Source: Paenibacillus hunanensis (lineage in GTDB: Bacteria; Bacillota; Bacilli; Paenibacillales; Paenibacillaceae). Taken from it: a stretch of 64,000 nt of DNA. The stretch's first letter is position 1. Each line of letters begins with the position of its first letter. Under the pieces are notes generated by a model. That model worked only from the letters and a program-made list of their open reading frames with translations, was not told the DNA's origin and made no database searches. The stretch covers positions 1 to 64,000 of the forward strand of contig NZ_BMMB01000001.1 of NCBI RefSeq assembly GCF_014645615.1, in the 5' to 3' direction. Shown here one piece after another: positions 32,188 through 40,814 of the stretch. Both the position numbers and the translations under genes were made by a program.

Positions 32188-32466
32188 ATGGTGAGCTATT
32201 GTGAAAAAAAGGTTAAGGCAGTTACTCAACTTGTCGTTGGAGCTGATGTTTACTATAATATGCCCTTGCAGGAAATGGAGCAGCAGGCACCACCTGTAAA
32301 GATCGCAGAGCTGATGGAGCTGAACACCTTTGTACAGCATTACAGTGAGCGCACACAGCAATATAAAGGTCAGATCGAGCAACTACGAGAGCCCAGCAAT
32401 CAGCTTCGAGCAGAGGCAGCACAACTGCTACATCGTCAGCCGTTACATGAATGGAGTACACGTTAA
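32188..32466 (+). CDS. Small hypothetical protein at the head of the lasso peptide cluster
   Basis: A 92-residue protein that I do not recognise. ATG 32188 is preferred because GGAGG (32179-32183) lies 4-5 nt before it; a longer in-frame start at 32140 has no ribosome site. It has a hydrophobic patch (VTQLVVGADVYYNMP) and a Gln/Glu/Arg-rich, probably coiled-coil C-terminal half. It sits between the presumed cluster promoter and the cyclase gene and is likely co-transcribed. A role in the pathway is an inference from position only. Confidence 0.6.
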   Translation: MVSYCEKKVKAVTQLVVGADVYYNMPLQEMEQQAPPVKIAELMELNTFVQHYSERTQQYKGQIEQLREPSNQLRAEAAQLLHRQPLHEWSTR

Positions 32467-32557
32467 TTCATACATAATAGTATAGGTTGCAGCACATCGT
32501 CATACTGGTGCTGAGAAGTGCAAAGGGCATCATGAAAGCTGCCAACCATACAAAAAA

Positions 32558-32630
32558 CGAATCGTTCGCTTATTAAAAGTACGATCCTGTCAAAAGTACG
32601 ATCGTGGCGACAGACGAACGGAACGATTCG
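32558..32630. promoter_or_regulatory. Nested inverted and direct repeats upstream of the lasso cyclase gene
   Basis: A 10-bp perfect inverted repeat (CGAATCGTTC 32558-32567 / GAACGATTCG 32621-32630) encloses two direct copies of AAAAGTACGATC (about 32574-32585 and 32592-32602, with one base of context difference) and an inner CTGTC/GACAG pair. It could be a regulator site or a structured leader segment. Confidence 0.45.
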
Positions 32631-32700
32631 TGACCATGCACAAGTAACAGACATCAAAGAAATAACACACATCAATATCCTCAGGAAAGGGGTGGAGTGA

Positions 32701-34650
32701 ATGAGTACAGCAGCAGGTATATGGGATCACAGTAAACAATGGTCTTCCGAAGAGCTGGAGCAGACTGGACAGCGAATGATGGAGCAAATGGCACGCTATC
32801 CTAAGGATCGTTCCGGCGTCTGGCAGCAGGATCGCGTCTGGTTCGGCTGTCATGATCAGTGGGTGACACCGGAATCGGTAGGTCAGCCCATGCCTTATTA
32901 TGATGCTCTGCGCGAGCTGGCAATCACAGGCGATGTGATTCTGGACAATCGGGAGGAGCTACTGGAGCAGCTTGGACTATTACAGCAGCCCGAATTACCG
33001 GATGTACTGCTGCTCATTCATGCCTACACCAAATGGGGAGAGCAGATGCCTTCACGATTAAATGGCGATTTTGCCTTTATGATCTGGGATGGCAAGCAGG
33101 AACGGTTGTTTGGCGCACGCGACTGGTCGGGAAACCGCACATTATATTATGCGAATCGACAGAGTCAATTTTACTTTGCCAGTACGATGGAGGCACTGCT
33201 GCATACAGGCCATGTGAAGCGTAAGCTGTCCACGCCGTGGATGGCGGAATTTCTGACTACGGTAGCGATGGAGGAATCGACTGATATTCATGCCACCGTA
33301 TATGAAGAGATTCATCAGCTTCCACCAGCACATAAGATCACGGTCGCATCAGGTCGTTGTCGAATTGAGCAGTACGGTAATCTGCTGCCAGATGGCCCAC
33401 TCCAGCTCCGCTCGGACGGTGAGTACGAGGAAGCGTTCCGTGAGCTGTTTGCACGGGTTGTGCGCTCGAAGGTACGCACACGACATGGCGTAGCTGCTAC
33501 GCTAAGCGGTGGACTCGACTCGGGCAGTGTGGTTAGCTATGCGGCACCGATTCTATCTCAGCAAAAGAAGCCGCTTTATACGTATAGCTTTGTACCGATT
33601 CCAGGCTTTAAGGATTGGACTTCCTCGCGAGTTATGGCGAATGAGCGACCTTATATCGAGGAAACGGTACGGCATGTACGCCGTGTCAATGAAGTCCATG
33701 ATCATTATATGGACTTTGCGGATCGGAGTCCGCTCAGTGAGGTGGAGCACTGGTTATCGTTGATGGAAATGCCGTACAAGTATTTTGAAAATTCATTTTG
33801 GATTCGCGGTATTTTTGAGCAGGCACAGCAGCATGGAGCAGGCGTGCTGCTAACAGGAGCACGGGGGAATTTTACGATCTCCTGGGGGCCGGCGATCGAA
33901 TATTACGGGCAGATGCTGCGTAAATTCCAATGGATGCGTCTATATCAGGAGCTGAAGCTGTACAGTCGCAATGCAGGCATACGGCGTAAAAAGCTTGTAC
34001 AGCAAATTGGTCAGTCTGCCTTTCCAGGTCTTGTACGAAGTAGCCCGGATCTTGGGCGACCGGATGCACTGCGCTGGATTAATCCAGAGCTGGCGGCGCG
34101 AACCGGTATGGCGGAGCGTGTACGTCAGGCAGAGCTGGATCTGATCGGCAGCGATACGATGACCGATGAAGAGGTTCGTAACAGCAAGTTCGCCAATCTT
34201 GCAGTTGCAAATAAGGATGGTGCCGTCACATCGAAGCTATCGATGGGCTATGGCGTATGGGAGCGTGATCCGACGAATGATCCGCGGATCGTCAAGTTCT
34301 GCTTATCCATCCCTTTCCATCAATACGTACAAAATGGCATGGATCGTGCACTCATTCGCCGTGCAACCGAAGGGCAGCTACCGGATAAAATTCGCCTTAA
34401 TCAAAAGGTACGTGGACTACAGCCAGCCGATTGGGTGCTGCGTATGCGTCCGCAATGGGGCGCCTTCACGGACGAAATTCGCGAGCTATGCCGGGATGCC
34501 TCGGTCGCGCAGTGGGTCAACACAGACAATATATTAAGTGCACTACAAGAGGTGGGGGATGAGCCGGATGCAGAGGCGGCATTTAACCCATCCACAAGGC
34601 TGCTGATGCGCAGCTTGATCGTGGGACGCTTTATCCGCGGTCTTGCCTGA
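32701..34650 (+). CDS. Lasso peptide macrolactam synthetase (asparagine synthetase-like cyclase)
   Basis: The 649-residue protein has the asparagine synthetase B layout: an N-terminal glutaminase-like domain without the catalytic Cys2 (it begins MSTAAGIW), with LNGDFAFMIWD and FGARDWSGNRTLYY, then the ATP-binding synthetase domain with PP-loop SGGLDSGSV (from about residue 268). Loss of Cys2 and the three precursors just downstream identify it as the enzyme that adenylates the ring Asp and closes the macrolactam, equivalent to PadeC of the paeninodin pathway. A GGGGTGGAG site precedes ATG. Confidence 0.93.
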   Translation: MSTAAGIWDHSKQWSSEELEQTGQRMMEQMARYPKDRSGVWQQDRVWFGCHDQWVTPESVGQPMPYYDALRELAITGDVILDNREELLEQLGLLQQPELPDVLLLIHAYTKWGEQMPSRLNGDFAFMIWDGKQERLFGARDWSGNRTLYYANRQSQFYFASTMEALLHTGHVKRKLSTPWMAEFLTTVAMEESTDIHATVYEEIHQLPPAHKITVASGRCRIEQYGNLLPDGPLQLRSDGEYEEAFRELFARVVRSKVRTRHGVAATLSGGLDSGSVVSYAAPILSQQKKPLYTYSFVPIPGFKDWTSSRVMANERPYIEETVRHVRRVNEVHDHYMDFADRSPLSEVEHWLSLMEMPYKYFENSFWIRGIFEQAQQHGAGVLLTGARGNFTISWGPAIEYYGQMLRKFQWMRLYQELKLYSRNAGIRRKKLVQQIGQSAFPGLVRSSPDLGRPDALRWINPELAARTGMAERVRQAELDLIGSDTMTDEEVRNSKFANLAVANKDGAVTSKLSMGYGVWERDPTNDPRIVKFCLSIPFHQYVQNGMDRALIRRATEGQLPDKIRLNQKVRGLQPADWVLRMRPQWGAFTDEIRELCRDASVAQWVNTDNILSALQEVGDEPDAEAAFNPSTRLLMRSLIVGRFIRGLA

Positions 34651-34710
34651 GCGTGAGTACGAGCAGGGGCAGCACGAACGTATACTCTACAAAGGAGGTG
34701 AATATAACCA

Positions 34711-34839
34711 ATGACAAAAATGGAGTGGACCACTCCAGAGCTTGAAGTTCTGGAAGTCAATGACACGATGGCAGGTAAAGGCTGGAAAGTCATCGACTGG
34801 GTTACTTATGATGATGCTGACCTGTACAATCCAAGCTGA
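34711..34839 (+). CDS. Lasso peptide precursor 1
   Basis: A 42-residue precursor behind AAAGGAGGTG. The leader MTKMEWTTPELEVLEVNDTM has the WxxPxLEVL recognition motif (Trp where many leaders have Tyr) and the conserved Thr at -2. The predicted 22-residue core begins AGKGWKVID, giving a 9-residue ring between the Ala1 amine and Asp9 side chain, as in paeninodin (AGPGTSTPD). The tail WVTYDDADLYNPS is acidic and ends in Ser, the residue phosphorylated in paeninodin. Too short for usual gene callers. Confidence 0.93.
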   Translation: MTKMEWTTPELEVLEVNDTMAGKGWKVIDWVTYDDADLYNPS

Positions 34840-34897
34840 TGCAATGAAGAAGGGGTAGTCGCTCGTTGTTTATATCCAAATTTGAGGAGGCAAACGC

Positions 34898-35032
34898 ATG
34901 AACAATGAAAAAATGCAATGGCAGGCTCCAACGTTAGAGGTTTTGGATGTAAATGAAACAATGGCAGGCAAAGGCTGGAGAGTTATTGACTGGGTGACAT
35001 ACGACGACGCGGATCTGTATAATCCGAGCTGA
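34898..35032 (+). CDS. Lasso peptide precursor 2
   Basis: A 44-residue precursor behind GAGGAGG, with leader MNNEKMQWQAPTLEVLDVNE followed by TM. Its core differs from precursor 1 only at core position 6 (Arg for Lys). Ring Asp9, the whole tail and the final Ser are identical. Confidence 0.93.
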   Translation: MNNEKMQWQAPTLEVLDVNETMAGKGWRVIDWVTYDDADLYNPS

Positions 35033-35083
35033 TCGATCACACCATACCTAATCATTTCTTAAACGGACAAGGAGGAATCGATA

Positions 35084-35218
35084 ATGACGAACGAAAAAAT
35101 GCAGTGGCAAGCGCCAGCCATGGAAGTGCTGGAAATGAACGAAACCGCAGCAGGTAAAGGCTGGAAAGCCATTGACTGGGTGACGTACGACGACGCAGAC
35201 CTGTACAACCCGAGCTGA
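35084..35218 (+). CDS. Lasso peptide precursor 3
   Basis: A 44-residue precursor behind AAGGAGGAA, with leader MTNEKMQWQAPAMEVLEMNE followed by TA. The core differs from precursor 1 only at position 7 (Ala for Val), and the leader ends Thr-Ala rather than Thr-Met. The codons differ at many third positions from the other two copies while the core protein is almost unchanged, so the copies are not recent duplicates. Confidence 0.93.
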   Translation: MTNEKMQWQAPAMEVLEMNETAAGKGWKAIDWVTYDDADLYNPS

Positions 35219-35532
35219 TTCGCTTTTCCCAAAATCGTTGTTGCCAGCTAAGGGCATGATGCTTCATGCGTAAGCAAGAGCGACATAATGAGTGCAGGTG
35301 CTGAACACTTTGGATACTTATCCCTGGACCCATGTATTTGCTGAATATGAAGGTGGCCCTTATACATTTCATAGGTATAAGGGTCCATTTTCTTCGTGAA
35401 TCGACCATAGCAACCGCCGTATGCGCCAGATTTCATTTGCATCGTGAGACAGCTATATGATGCTCTGAAAATAGGCTTGCATGACACTATATGTTGGCGC
35501 AAAGCGCAGAAACATGCTGGGAGGCCCAGATG
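35219..35532. other. Spacer between precursors and maturation genes
   Basis: No gene is seen in about 310 bp apart from the attenuator-like hairpin at 35354-35388. Confidence 0.5.
35354..35388 (+). terminator. Partial terminator between precursor genes and processing genes
   Basis: TGGCCCTTATAC pairs with GTATAAGGGTCCA, followed by TTTTCTTC. A leaky terminator here would let precursor mRNA exceed enzyme mRNA. Confidence 0.75.
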
Positions 35533-36465
35533 ATGAATACCATTCAACAAACTGTATATGAGGCATTTGGTTTAGCAATTCAAAGTGAGATTCCATTGCC
35601 TGAATTGCCGCCTGTGTCTCATGCAGGCAAAAATGTAGATGTTACGGTTCGTTTGGCAAGCTTATCGCGCTGGGATGCTATCGTTAGCTCGCGCGATACG
35701 AATTTTAGTAATCAGGCAGAGGGCTTTGTATTTCGGATGCCGGATACAGCGACCTTTTGCGTACAAAATGGCTCGACCATTACGATTGATCGGCTCCCTG
35801 GAGTGAGTACAGAAAAGCTTCGTTTGTTTGTGCTAGGCACGTGTATGGGGGTGCTGTTAATGCAGCGTGGTCTATTTCCACTGCATGGTAGTGCACTATC
35901 GATTGATGGACGTGCGTACGCCTTTGTCGGGCAGTCCGGTGCGGGCAAGTCCACACTGGCAGCGAGCTTCCTTCAATCTGGATATTCGCTTATTAGTGAT
36001 GATGTGATTGCAATTAGTTATGAAAATGGCGTGCCGCTCGTCTATCCCGCTTATCCGCAGCAAAAGCTGTGGCAGGAAAGTCTGGATCATTTTGGACAGT
36101 CCTCCAGTGGATATTCAGCATTGCACGATGAATATGATAAATTTGCCATTCCAGTTGGTGATCGATTCCATAATGAGCCGATTCCGCTGGCAGGCGTGTT
36201 TGAATTAGTGAAAACCGAAGAGCCGTATGCGTCGATCCATAAGCTGGAGCGACTGGAGCGTCTGCATATTTTACTGGCACATACGTATCGGAGCGCGATT
36301 ATTCCGCGGCTCGATCTGAAGGAGCAGCATTTCTCGATGGTGGCTGCGCTGGCAGGTGAGCTGGAGGCATATCAGATTCATCGTTCGACGACAGCCTTTA
36401 CCGCGCCGGATATCGTGGAGCGTGTGGTGCAGCTGGTGCGTAGTGAGCATGAAGCGAGAGCGTAA
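35533..36465 (+). CDS. HPr kinase-like lasso peptide kinase (PadeK type)
   Basis: A 310-residue HPr kinase-like protein: P-loop VGQSGAGKST (about residues 132-141) and LISDDVIAI after it, the pattern of the HPrK C-terminal domain without its N-terminal domain. In the paeninodin pathway the homologue phosphorylates the C-terminal Ser of the precursor; all three precursors here end in Ser. ATG 35533 is favoured since GGGAGG is 8 nt upstream; ATG 35491 and 35530 are alternatives. Confidence 0.9.
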   Translation: MNTIQQTVYEAFGLAIQSEIPLPELPPVSHAGKNVDVTVRLASLSRWDAIVSSRDTNFSNQAEGFVFRMPDTATFCVQNGSTITIDRLPGVSTEKLRLFVLGTCMGVLLMQRGLFPLHGSALSIDGRAYAFVGQSGAGKSTLAASFLQSGYSLISDDVIAISYENGVPLVYPAYPQQKLWQESLDHFGQSSSGYSALHDEYDKFAIPVGDRFHNEPIPLAGVFELVKTEEPYASIHKLERLERLHILLAHTYRSAIIPRLDLKEQHFSMVAALAGELEAYQIHRSTTAFTAPDIVERVVQLVRSEHEARA

Positions 36466-36629
36466 TTAATGAATGGATGATCATTAGAGCAATGGATTGC
36501 CGGATAGAATAGCAGAACATTTCCTAAACCAAAGGAGAGGGTCATGCCTTTACAGGCTAACGAAGTAGAGTAATACGAGCATCTAGCCAGTGAGCTGGCA
36601 TGAATAAAAAGATGAGAGGGGAATATATA

Positions 36630-36938
36630 ATGACGAATATGACAGGACTCGATCAACAGCGATTCGTTCAAAACAAAAACTATATCGCCAGTGATATGAA
36701 TGGAGAAAAGGTCATGCTAGACGTGCAATCCGGTAAATACTACAATCTCGGCACGATCGGCGGACGAATCTGGGACCTGAGCGCACAGGCATCTACTGTA
36801 GATGAGATTGTGGCACGTCTGTTGGAAGAATACGAAGTATCACAGGAGGTCTGCAAGCAGCAGGTGACAACATTCATGGGTCAAATGCTGAGCGAAGGGC
36901 TGGTCGACATCGATGATCAAGGCACTTCGTCTCGATAA
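36630..36938 (+). CDS. PqqD-like leader-binding protein (lasso B1)
   Basis: A 102-residue PqqD fold: DMNGEKVMLDVQSGKYYNLGTIGGRIWDL, then the helical STVDEIVARLLEEYEVSQEVCKQQVTTFMGQMLSEGLV. In lasso systems this RRE protein binds the leader through its YxxP-type motif and brings the peptide to the peptidase and cyclase. ATG 36630 follows GAGAGGGGA; an upstream ATG at 36600 lacks a site. The end overlaps the next gene by 26 nt. Confidence 0.92.
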   Translation: MTNMTGLDQQRFVQNKNYIASDMNGEKVMLDVQSGKYYNLGTIGGRIWDLSAQASTVDEIVARLLEEYEVSQEVCKQQVTTFMGQMLSEGLVDIDDQGTSSR

Positions 36939-37371
36939 ACTGAGCAAGCTACGCAGCTACCCTGCCGATATGCGGCGACTTATGCTCGAAGCATTGATCG
37001 CACTGGCATGGGGACGTGTGCTCAAGCAGCTCCCTTTTGCCCGCGTATCACCGTCATTGGGTGATTACATGAAGGAAACATCCTATGAAAGCGAGCGCGA
37101 ACAACACCGCCAGACCGTACAAATCTCGCGCGCGCTACATTTGGTCAGTCCGCATGTCCCATGGGAAGCGGAATGCCTCGTCATGGCATTCGCCGCTCAA
37201 CGTATGCTTAATCGCCGCCGTCTATCGAGCACACTCTATCTGGGCATGCGCCGCGACGAACAAGGCAAAACCGCCGCTCACGCCTGGCTACGCAGCGGAC
37301 GCTTTTATTTAACAGGAGCGAAGGAATTGGAGCAATACACGGTAGTCGGTCAATTCGCGAAGGGTTTTTAG
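36913..37371 (+). CDS. Transglutaminase-like leader peptidase (lasso B2)
   Basis: A 152-residue lasso B2 protein. Catalytic Cys is C88 in WEAECLVMAFAAQRML and His is H123 in TAAHAWLRSG, matching the family pattern CLxxAxAxxxxL...HAW. It cuts the leader after the Thr-x position to free Ala1 for cyclisation. It is translated from within the PqqD-like gene (26-nt overlap), so the two are coupled and made in similar amounts. Confidence 0.92.
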   Translation: MIKALRLDKLSKLRSYPADMRRLMLEALIALAWGRVLKQLPFARVSPSLGDYMKETSYESEREQHRQTVQISRALHLVSPHVPWEAECLVMAFAAQRMLNRRRLSSTLYLGMRRDEQGKTAAHAWLRSGRFYLTGAKELEQYTVVGQFAKGF

Positions 37372-37742
37372 GCTGTTCCTTTTTCAGTTCCATTACTAGT
37401 GGTTTTCTAGCACTATTTTATTTCTAACACCATTTTAGATGGAAAGTGGTTTTGTGAAGAAGAGTATTTACAGTTTTGATCTCTGATTCTCAATCTCCGA
37501 TTGATTATGGATTAGATTGGAGATTATGGATGTTAGGTTTTGATGCTGCTTCTCCCTCCATGGTTTGCATACGTATGGAACGGAGGGAAGGAAATAAGGG
37601 GAAAGAACGACTTTGGAGGGGCGGGAATCTACATTCTATCCTAATCCGTAGATTCCCGCGGCTCCACTGAGTTCGTCCCCTTATTCCTTCCCGGAGTGGT
37701 GTACCTATCGTAACCCCACCACCTTAATGAAAGGAGTACGCC
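37372..37742. other. Intergenic region carrying palindromic element copy 1
   Basis: No gene is seen. It interrupts the lasso operon between the peptidase and the nucleotidyltransferase-like gene. The 37385-37570 part shows nothing I can interpret. Confidence 0.5.
37577..37702 (+). repeat. Palindromic intergenic element, copy 1
   Basis: A long imperfect inverted repeat: outer arms GGGAAGGAAATAAGGGG / CCCCTTATTCCTTCCC (37585 to 37692) and inner arms GCGGGAATCTAC / GTAGATTCCCGC around a short loop. Copy 2 at 42179-42306 is the same element in inverted orientation. Confidence 0.85.
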
Positions 37743-38945
37743 ATGAACAAGCAAAGGAGCCTTGAACCGCATATGTATTCTGCTGAGCTGGCACTGTTGC
37801 TAGAGCTGCTCCAGTCAGAATCAGCTGCATCGTCATCCATCGAAATGACTTCCCGTACAGCATCGTCGCTGGATTGGAAAGAGTTTGTCGCTCTTGCGCA
37901 TCATCATCGCGTGTATCCGACCATTCAAGCGCAGTGCGCTGAGCATCCGCTATTGCCGGAGCAGGTCAAGCAGTGGCTAACGCAAAAGTACAATCGTAAT
38001 GCCTTCACCATGCTTCAGCTCAGCGGACAGATGCAGCGCCTGAGCGCCTTACTGGGCGAACGAGGTATCCGTGCATTACAGCTCAAAGGGCCGGTGCTGG
38101 CACAGCTGCTCTATGGCGATCTATCTCGCCGCACGTCGAAGGATCTGGATGTACTCGTGCCGATGGAGCAAGCACAGCAAGCTGAGGAGCTGTTACTGGA
38201 GCTTGGCTATGTCAAAACACAATCTGTACCGCGCACGACGCATAATTGGCGCTGGCGGTACAATCATGAATCGTATACAGATGAGCGGACAGGTGTAGAG
38301 ATTGAGCTGCACTGGCGGCTCAACGGCGATGCCGGGAAGGAGCAGGGCTTCGAGGAGCTATGGAGTCGTCGCCAGACGCTAGCATTTGGCGGCACCGATG
38401 TACATATGCTGGGGATGGAGGATTTGCTGATCTATCTGGCTGTACACGGGGCACGTCATGCCTGGTTCCGTTTACGCTGGCTTGTTGATATCGATCGGCT
38501 AACACGCAGCAATCTGGATTGGTCGCTGCTGCGACAACTCACACGCCAGTATCGCTGTGAGCATATTGTCGGTCAGGCGCTACTGCTCAGTGCCAGCTGG
38601 CTCCACACACCGATTCATGCGGAAATGGAGCATTGGACAGCGCATGCACGCTCGCATGAGCTAGCGGTTCGTGTGCTGCCATTTATTACGAATCGGGTGA
38701 ATCTGTGTCCTGAACCAGAAACCGAAGCACTGGCAAAGCCTTATCGTGCCTATCAGTATGCACTCAAAACGTCAGGACAAAAGGCGCTGTTCTGGGTGCG
38801 CAAGCTGGCACCGGATGATTGGGATATGCAGACCTTGCCGTTACCTAGGGGGCTTTACTTTTTATATTATCCGCTGCATCCATTCCTGCTGTTATATCGT
38901 CGTATGCAGCGGCGTACGGCATTACAACGGGAGGTGGAGCAATGA
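37743..38945 (+). CDS. Nucleotidyltransferase-like protein of the lasso cluster (NTP_transf_5 family)
   Basis: A 400-residue protein with LQLKGPVLAQLLYGDLSRRTSKDLDVLVP (acidic pair D134/D136) and EIELHWRLN, the hallmark of the uncharacterised nucleotidyltransferase family PF14907 often found in paeninodin-like clusters. It might attach a nucleotide or modify the peptide, or act in self-protection; no function is proven. It overlaps the ABC transporter gene by 4 nt (ATGA), so export and this protein are coupled. AAAGGAG supports the ATG. Confidence 0.88.
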   Translation: MNKQRSLEPHMYSAELALLLELLQSESAASSSIEMTSRTASSLDWKEFVALAHHHRVYPTIQAQCAEHPLLPEQVKQWLTQKYNRNAFTMLQLSGQMQRLSALLGERGIRALQLKGPVLAQLLYGDLSRRTSKDLDVLVPMEQAQQAEELLLELGYVKTQSVPRTTHNWRWRYNHESYTDERTGVEIELHWRLNGDAGKEQGFEELWSRRQTLAFGGTDVHMLGMEDLLIYLAVHGARHAWFRLRWLVDIDRLTRSNLDWSLLRQLTRQYRCEHIVGQALLLSASWLHTPIHAEMEHWTAHARSHELAVRVLPFITNRVNLCPEPETEALAKPYRAYQYALKTSGQKALFWVRKLAPDDWDMQTLPLPRGLYFLYYPLHPFLLLYRRMQRRTALQREVEQ

Positions 38946-40735
38946 ACATCGTCCGCAATTATGTCAATGAGCTACGTCAGTATGCTGGTAAGCGTCTGTA
39001 CGGCTATGTGCTATTGATGTTGCTGATTAGTGTACTGGATATGGTCACGCTGTATATGCTCATTCCACTGCTCAGTCTGATTGGCGTATTTGGCGGCAGT
39101 ACAGGCTCCTTGCCGTTTGCACAGGTGTTTGAACCGCTGCGCTCGATGCCGCTCGTCACTTCACTGGCGATTGTGCTGGGACTATATAGTGTACTAACGA
39201 TTGTGCAGGGCTTTATGCAGCGTCAGCAATCGGTGATGGGAGCAGAGATTCAGCAGGGCTTTATCAAGTCGCTACGGCTACGCGTGTATCGTTCGATTAT
39301 GCGCTCGAACTGGACTTTTTTCCTGCGGAAGCGCAAGTCCGATCTGAGTCATATGCTCACGACTGAGCTCGCTCGTGTGAGTCAGGGGACGAATCTGGTG
39401 CTGATGCTGGCAACCTCGATTCTGTTTACCGTGCTGCAAATCGGCTTTGCGATGGTGATATCGGTGAAAATGACGCTGCTCGTGCTAATTGGTGGCGGCT
39501 TGCTGGCGCTGTATTCACGTCGCTTTGTACGCAAATCCAAAGCATACGGCGATCGGATGACCGAGCTGTCACAGGATTATTTTTCCGGTATTCAGGAGAA
39601 TCTGAACGGGATTAAAGATATTAAAAGCAATATGCTGGAGGCTTCACATTTTAACTGGTTCCGCAATATGGCGAATCGGCTGGAATACAATCTGATTCAG
39701 CAGGTACGGCTTAACTCCACCACACAGCTTATCTATAAGCTGATCTCGGTGGTGTTCATTATCGGCTTTATCGTGCTGTCTGCACAGGTATTTCAGCTTC
39801 AGCCTGAGCGCTCGGTGCTGATCATTCTGATCTTCGCCCGGTTATGGCCGAGATTTAGCGGTATTCAGTCGTATCTGGAGTATATTAGCGCGCTCATTCC
39901 TGCTTTTCATGCGTTATCCAAGCTGCAAAAGGAATGCCAGCAGTCGGAGGAGAGCTATCGTCCGGTTGCGCATGGGGAAGGGCCTGTCCAGCCACTACAG
40001 GAGGGTATTCGCTGCACAGATGTGACGTTCCATTATAATGAAGGGCATGAAGCCGCGCTGCAACATATTAATCTGTTCATTCCAGCCGGGCAAATGACGG
40101 CAATTGCTGGACGCTCTGGTGCTGGGAAAAGTACACTGATCGATCTGTTAATGGGCTTGATGGAGCCGCAGCATGGGGCAGTTGAGGTGGATGGACAACG
40201 ATTAACAGGGGAGCGTCTGCTGTCCTGGCGTAACTCGATCGGCTATGTGGCACAGGAGCCATTCCTGTTCCATTCCAGCATTCGAGATAATCTGCTGCTG
40301 GTGAAGCCCGATGCGACAGAGGACGATCTGTGGGAAGCGCTGGAATTTGCAGCCTGTGATGAATTTGTTCGCCGTTTACCGGAAGGTCTGGATACGATTA
40401 TTGGCGATCGTGGCGTGCGTTTGTCAGGTGGTGAGCGTCAGCGTGTCGTACTGGCGCGAGCGATTTTACGTAAGCCCGAGGTGCTGATTCTGGATGAGGC
40501 GACGAGCTCGCTGGATACCGAGAATGAAGCGAAGGTACAGGCGGCGCTCGATAAGCTTAAAGGTCGCATTACGCTGATCGTTATTGCCCATCGTCTATCT
40601 ACGATTCGTAATGCCGATCAGGTCGTCGTCGTTGATGATGGACGGATTGTGCAGACAGGGGAATTCGGTCAATTGTCTCGTGAAACGAAAGGAACGTTTC
40701 ATCAATTGCTCGGATATCAGAATGCGGCGCAGTAA
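38942..40735 (+). CDS. ABC transporter exporting the lasso peptide
   Basis: A 597-residue half-transporter: six-helix transmembrane domain (about residues 15-310), then an ATPase domain with Walker A GRSGAGKST (about 390), signature LSGGERQRVVLARAIL (about 494) and Walker B VLILDEATSS. No peptidase C39 domain is present, fitting a lasso exporter where a separate B2 removes the leader. It probably exports mature peptide and gives immunity. It is the last gene of the cluster. Confidence 0.93.
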   Translation: MNIVRNYVNELRQYAGKRLYGYVLLMLLISVLDMVTLYMLIPLLSLIGVFGGSTGSLPFAQVFEPLRSMPLVTSLAIVLGLYSVLTIVQGFMQRQQSVMGAEIQQGFIKSLRLRVYRSIMRSNWTFFLRKRKSDLSHMLTTELARVSQGTNLVLMLATSILFTVLQIGFAMVISVKMTLLVLIGGGLLALYSRRFVRKSKAYGDRMTELSQDYFSGIQENLNGIKDIKSNMLEASHFNWFRNMANRLEYNLIQQVRLNSTTQLIYKLISVVFIIGFIVLSAQVFQLQPERSVLIILIFARLWPRFSGIQSYLEYISALIPAFHALSKLQKECQQSEESYRPVAHGEGPVQPLQEGIRCTDVTFHYNEGHEAALQHINLFIPAGQMTAIAGRSGAGKSTLIDLLMGLMEPQHGAVEVDGQRLTGERLLSWRNSIGYVAQEPFLFHSSIRDNLLLVKPDATEDDLWEALEFAACDEFVRRLPEGLDTIIGDRGVRLSGGERQRVVLARAILRKPEVLILDEATSSLDTENEAKVQAALDKLKGRITLIVIAHRLSTIRNADQVVVVDDGRIVQTGEFGQLSRETKGTFHQLLGYQNAAQ

Positions 40736-40750
40736 TAGCAATTCAATCGG

Positions 40751-40793
40751 TTAGCCAGATGTTAATGAAGTTATTAGCATCTGGTTATTTTTG
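40751..40793 (+). terminator. Terminator of the lasso operon
   Basis: AGCCAGATGTTAAT pairs with ATTAGCATCTGGTT (one mismatch and one G-U) and is followed by ATTTTTG. Confidence 0.85.
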
Positions 40794-40814
40794 TGGCCGG
40801 TTATCGTATAGTGC

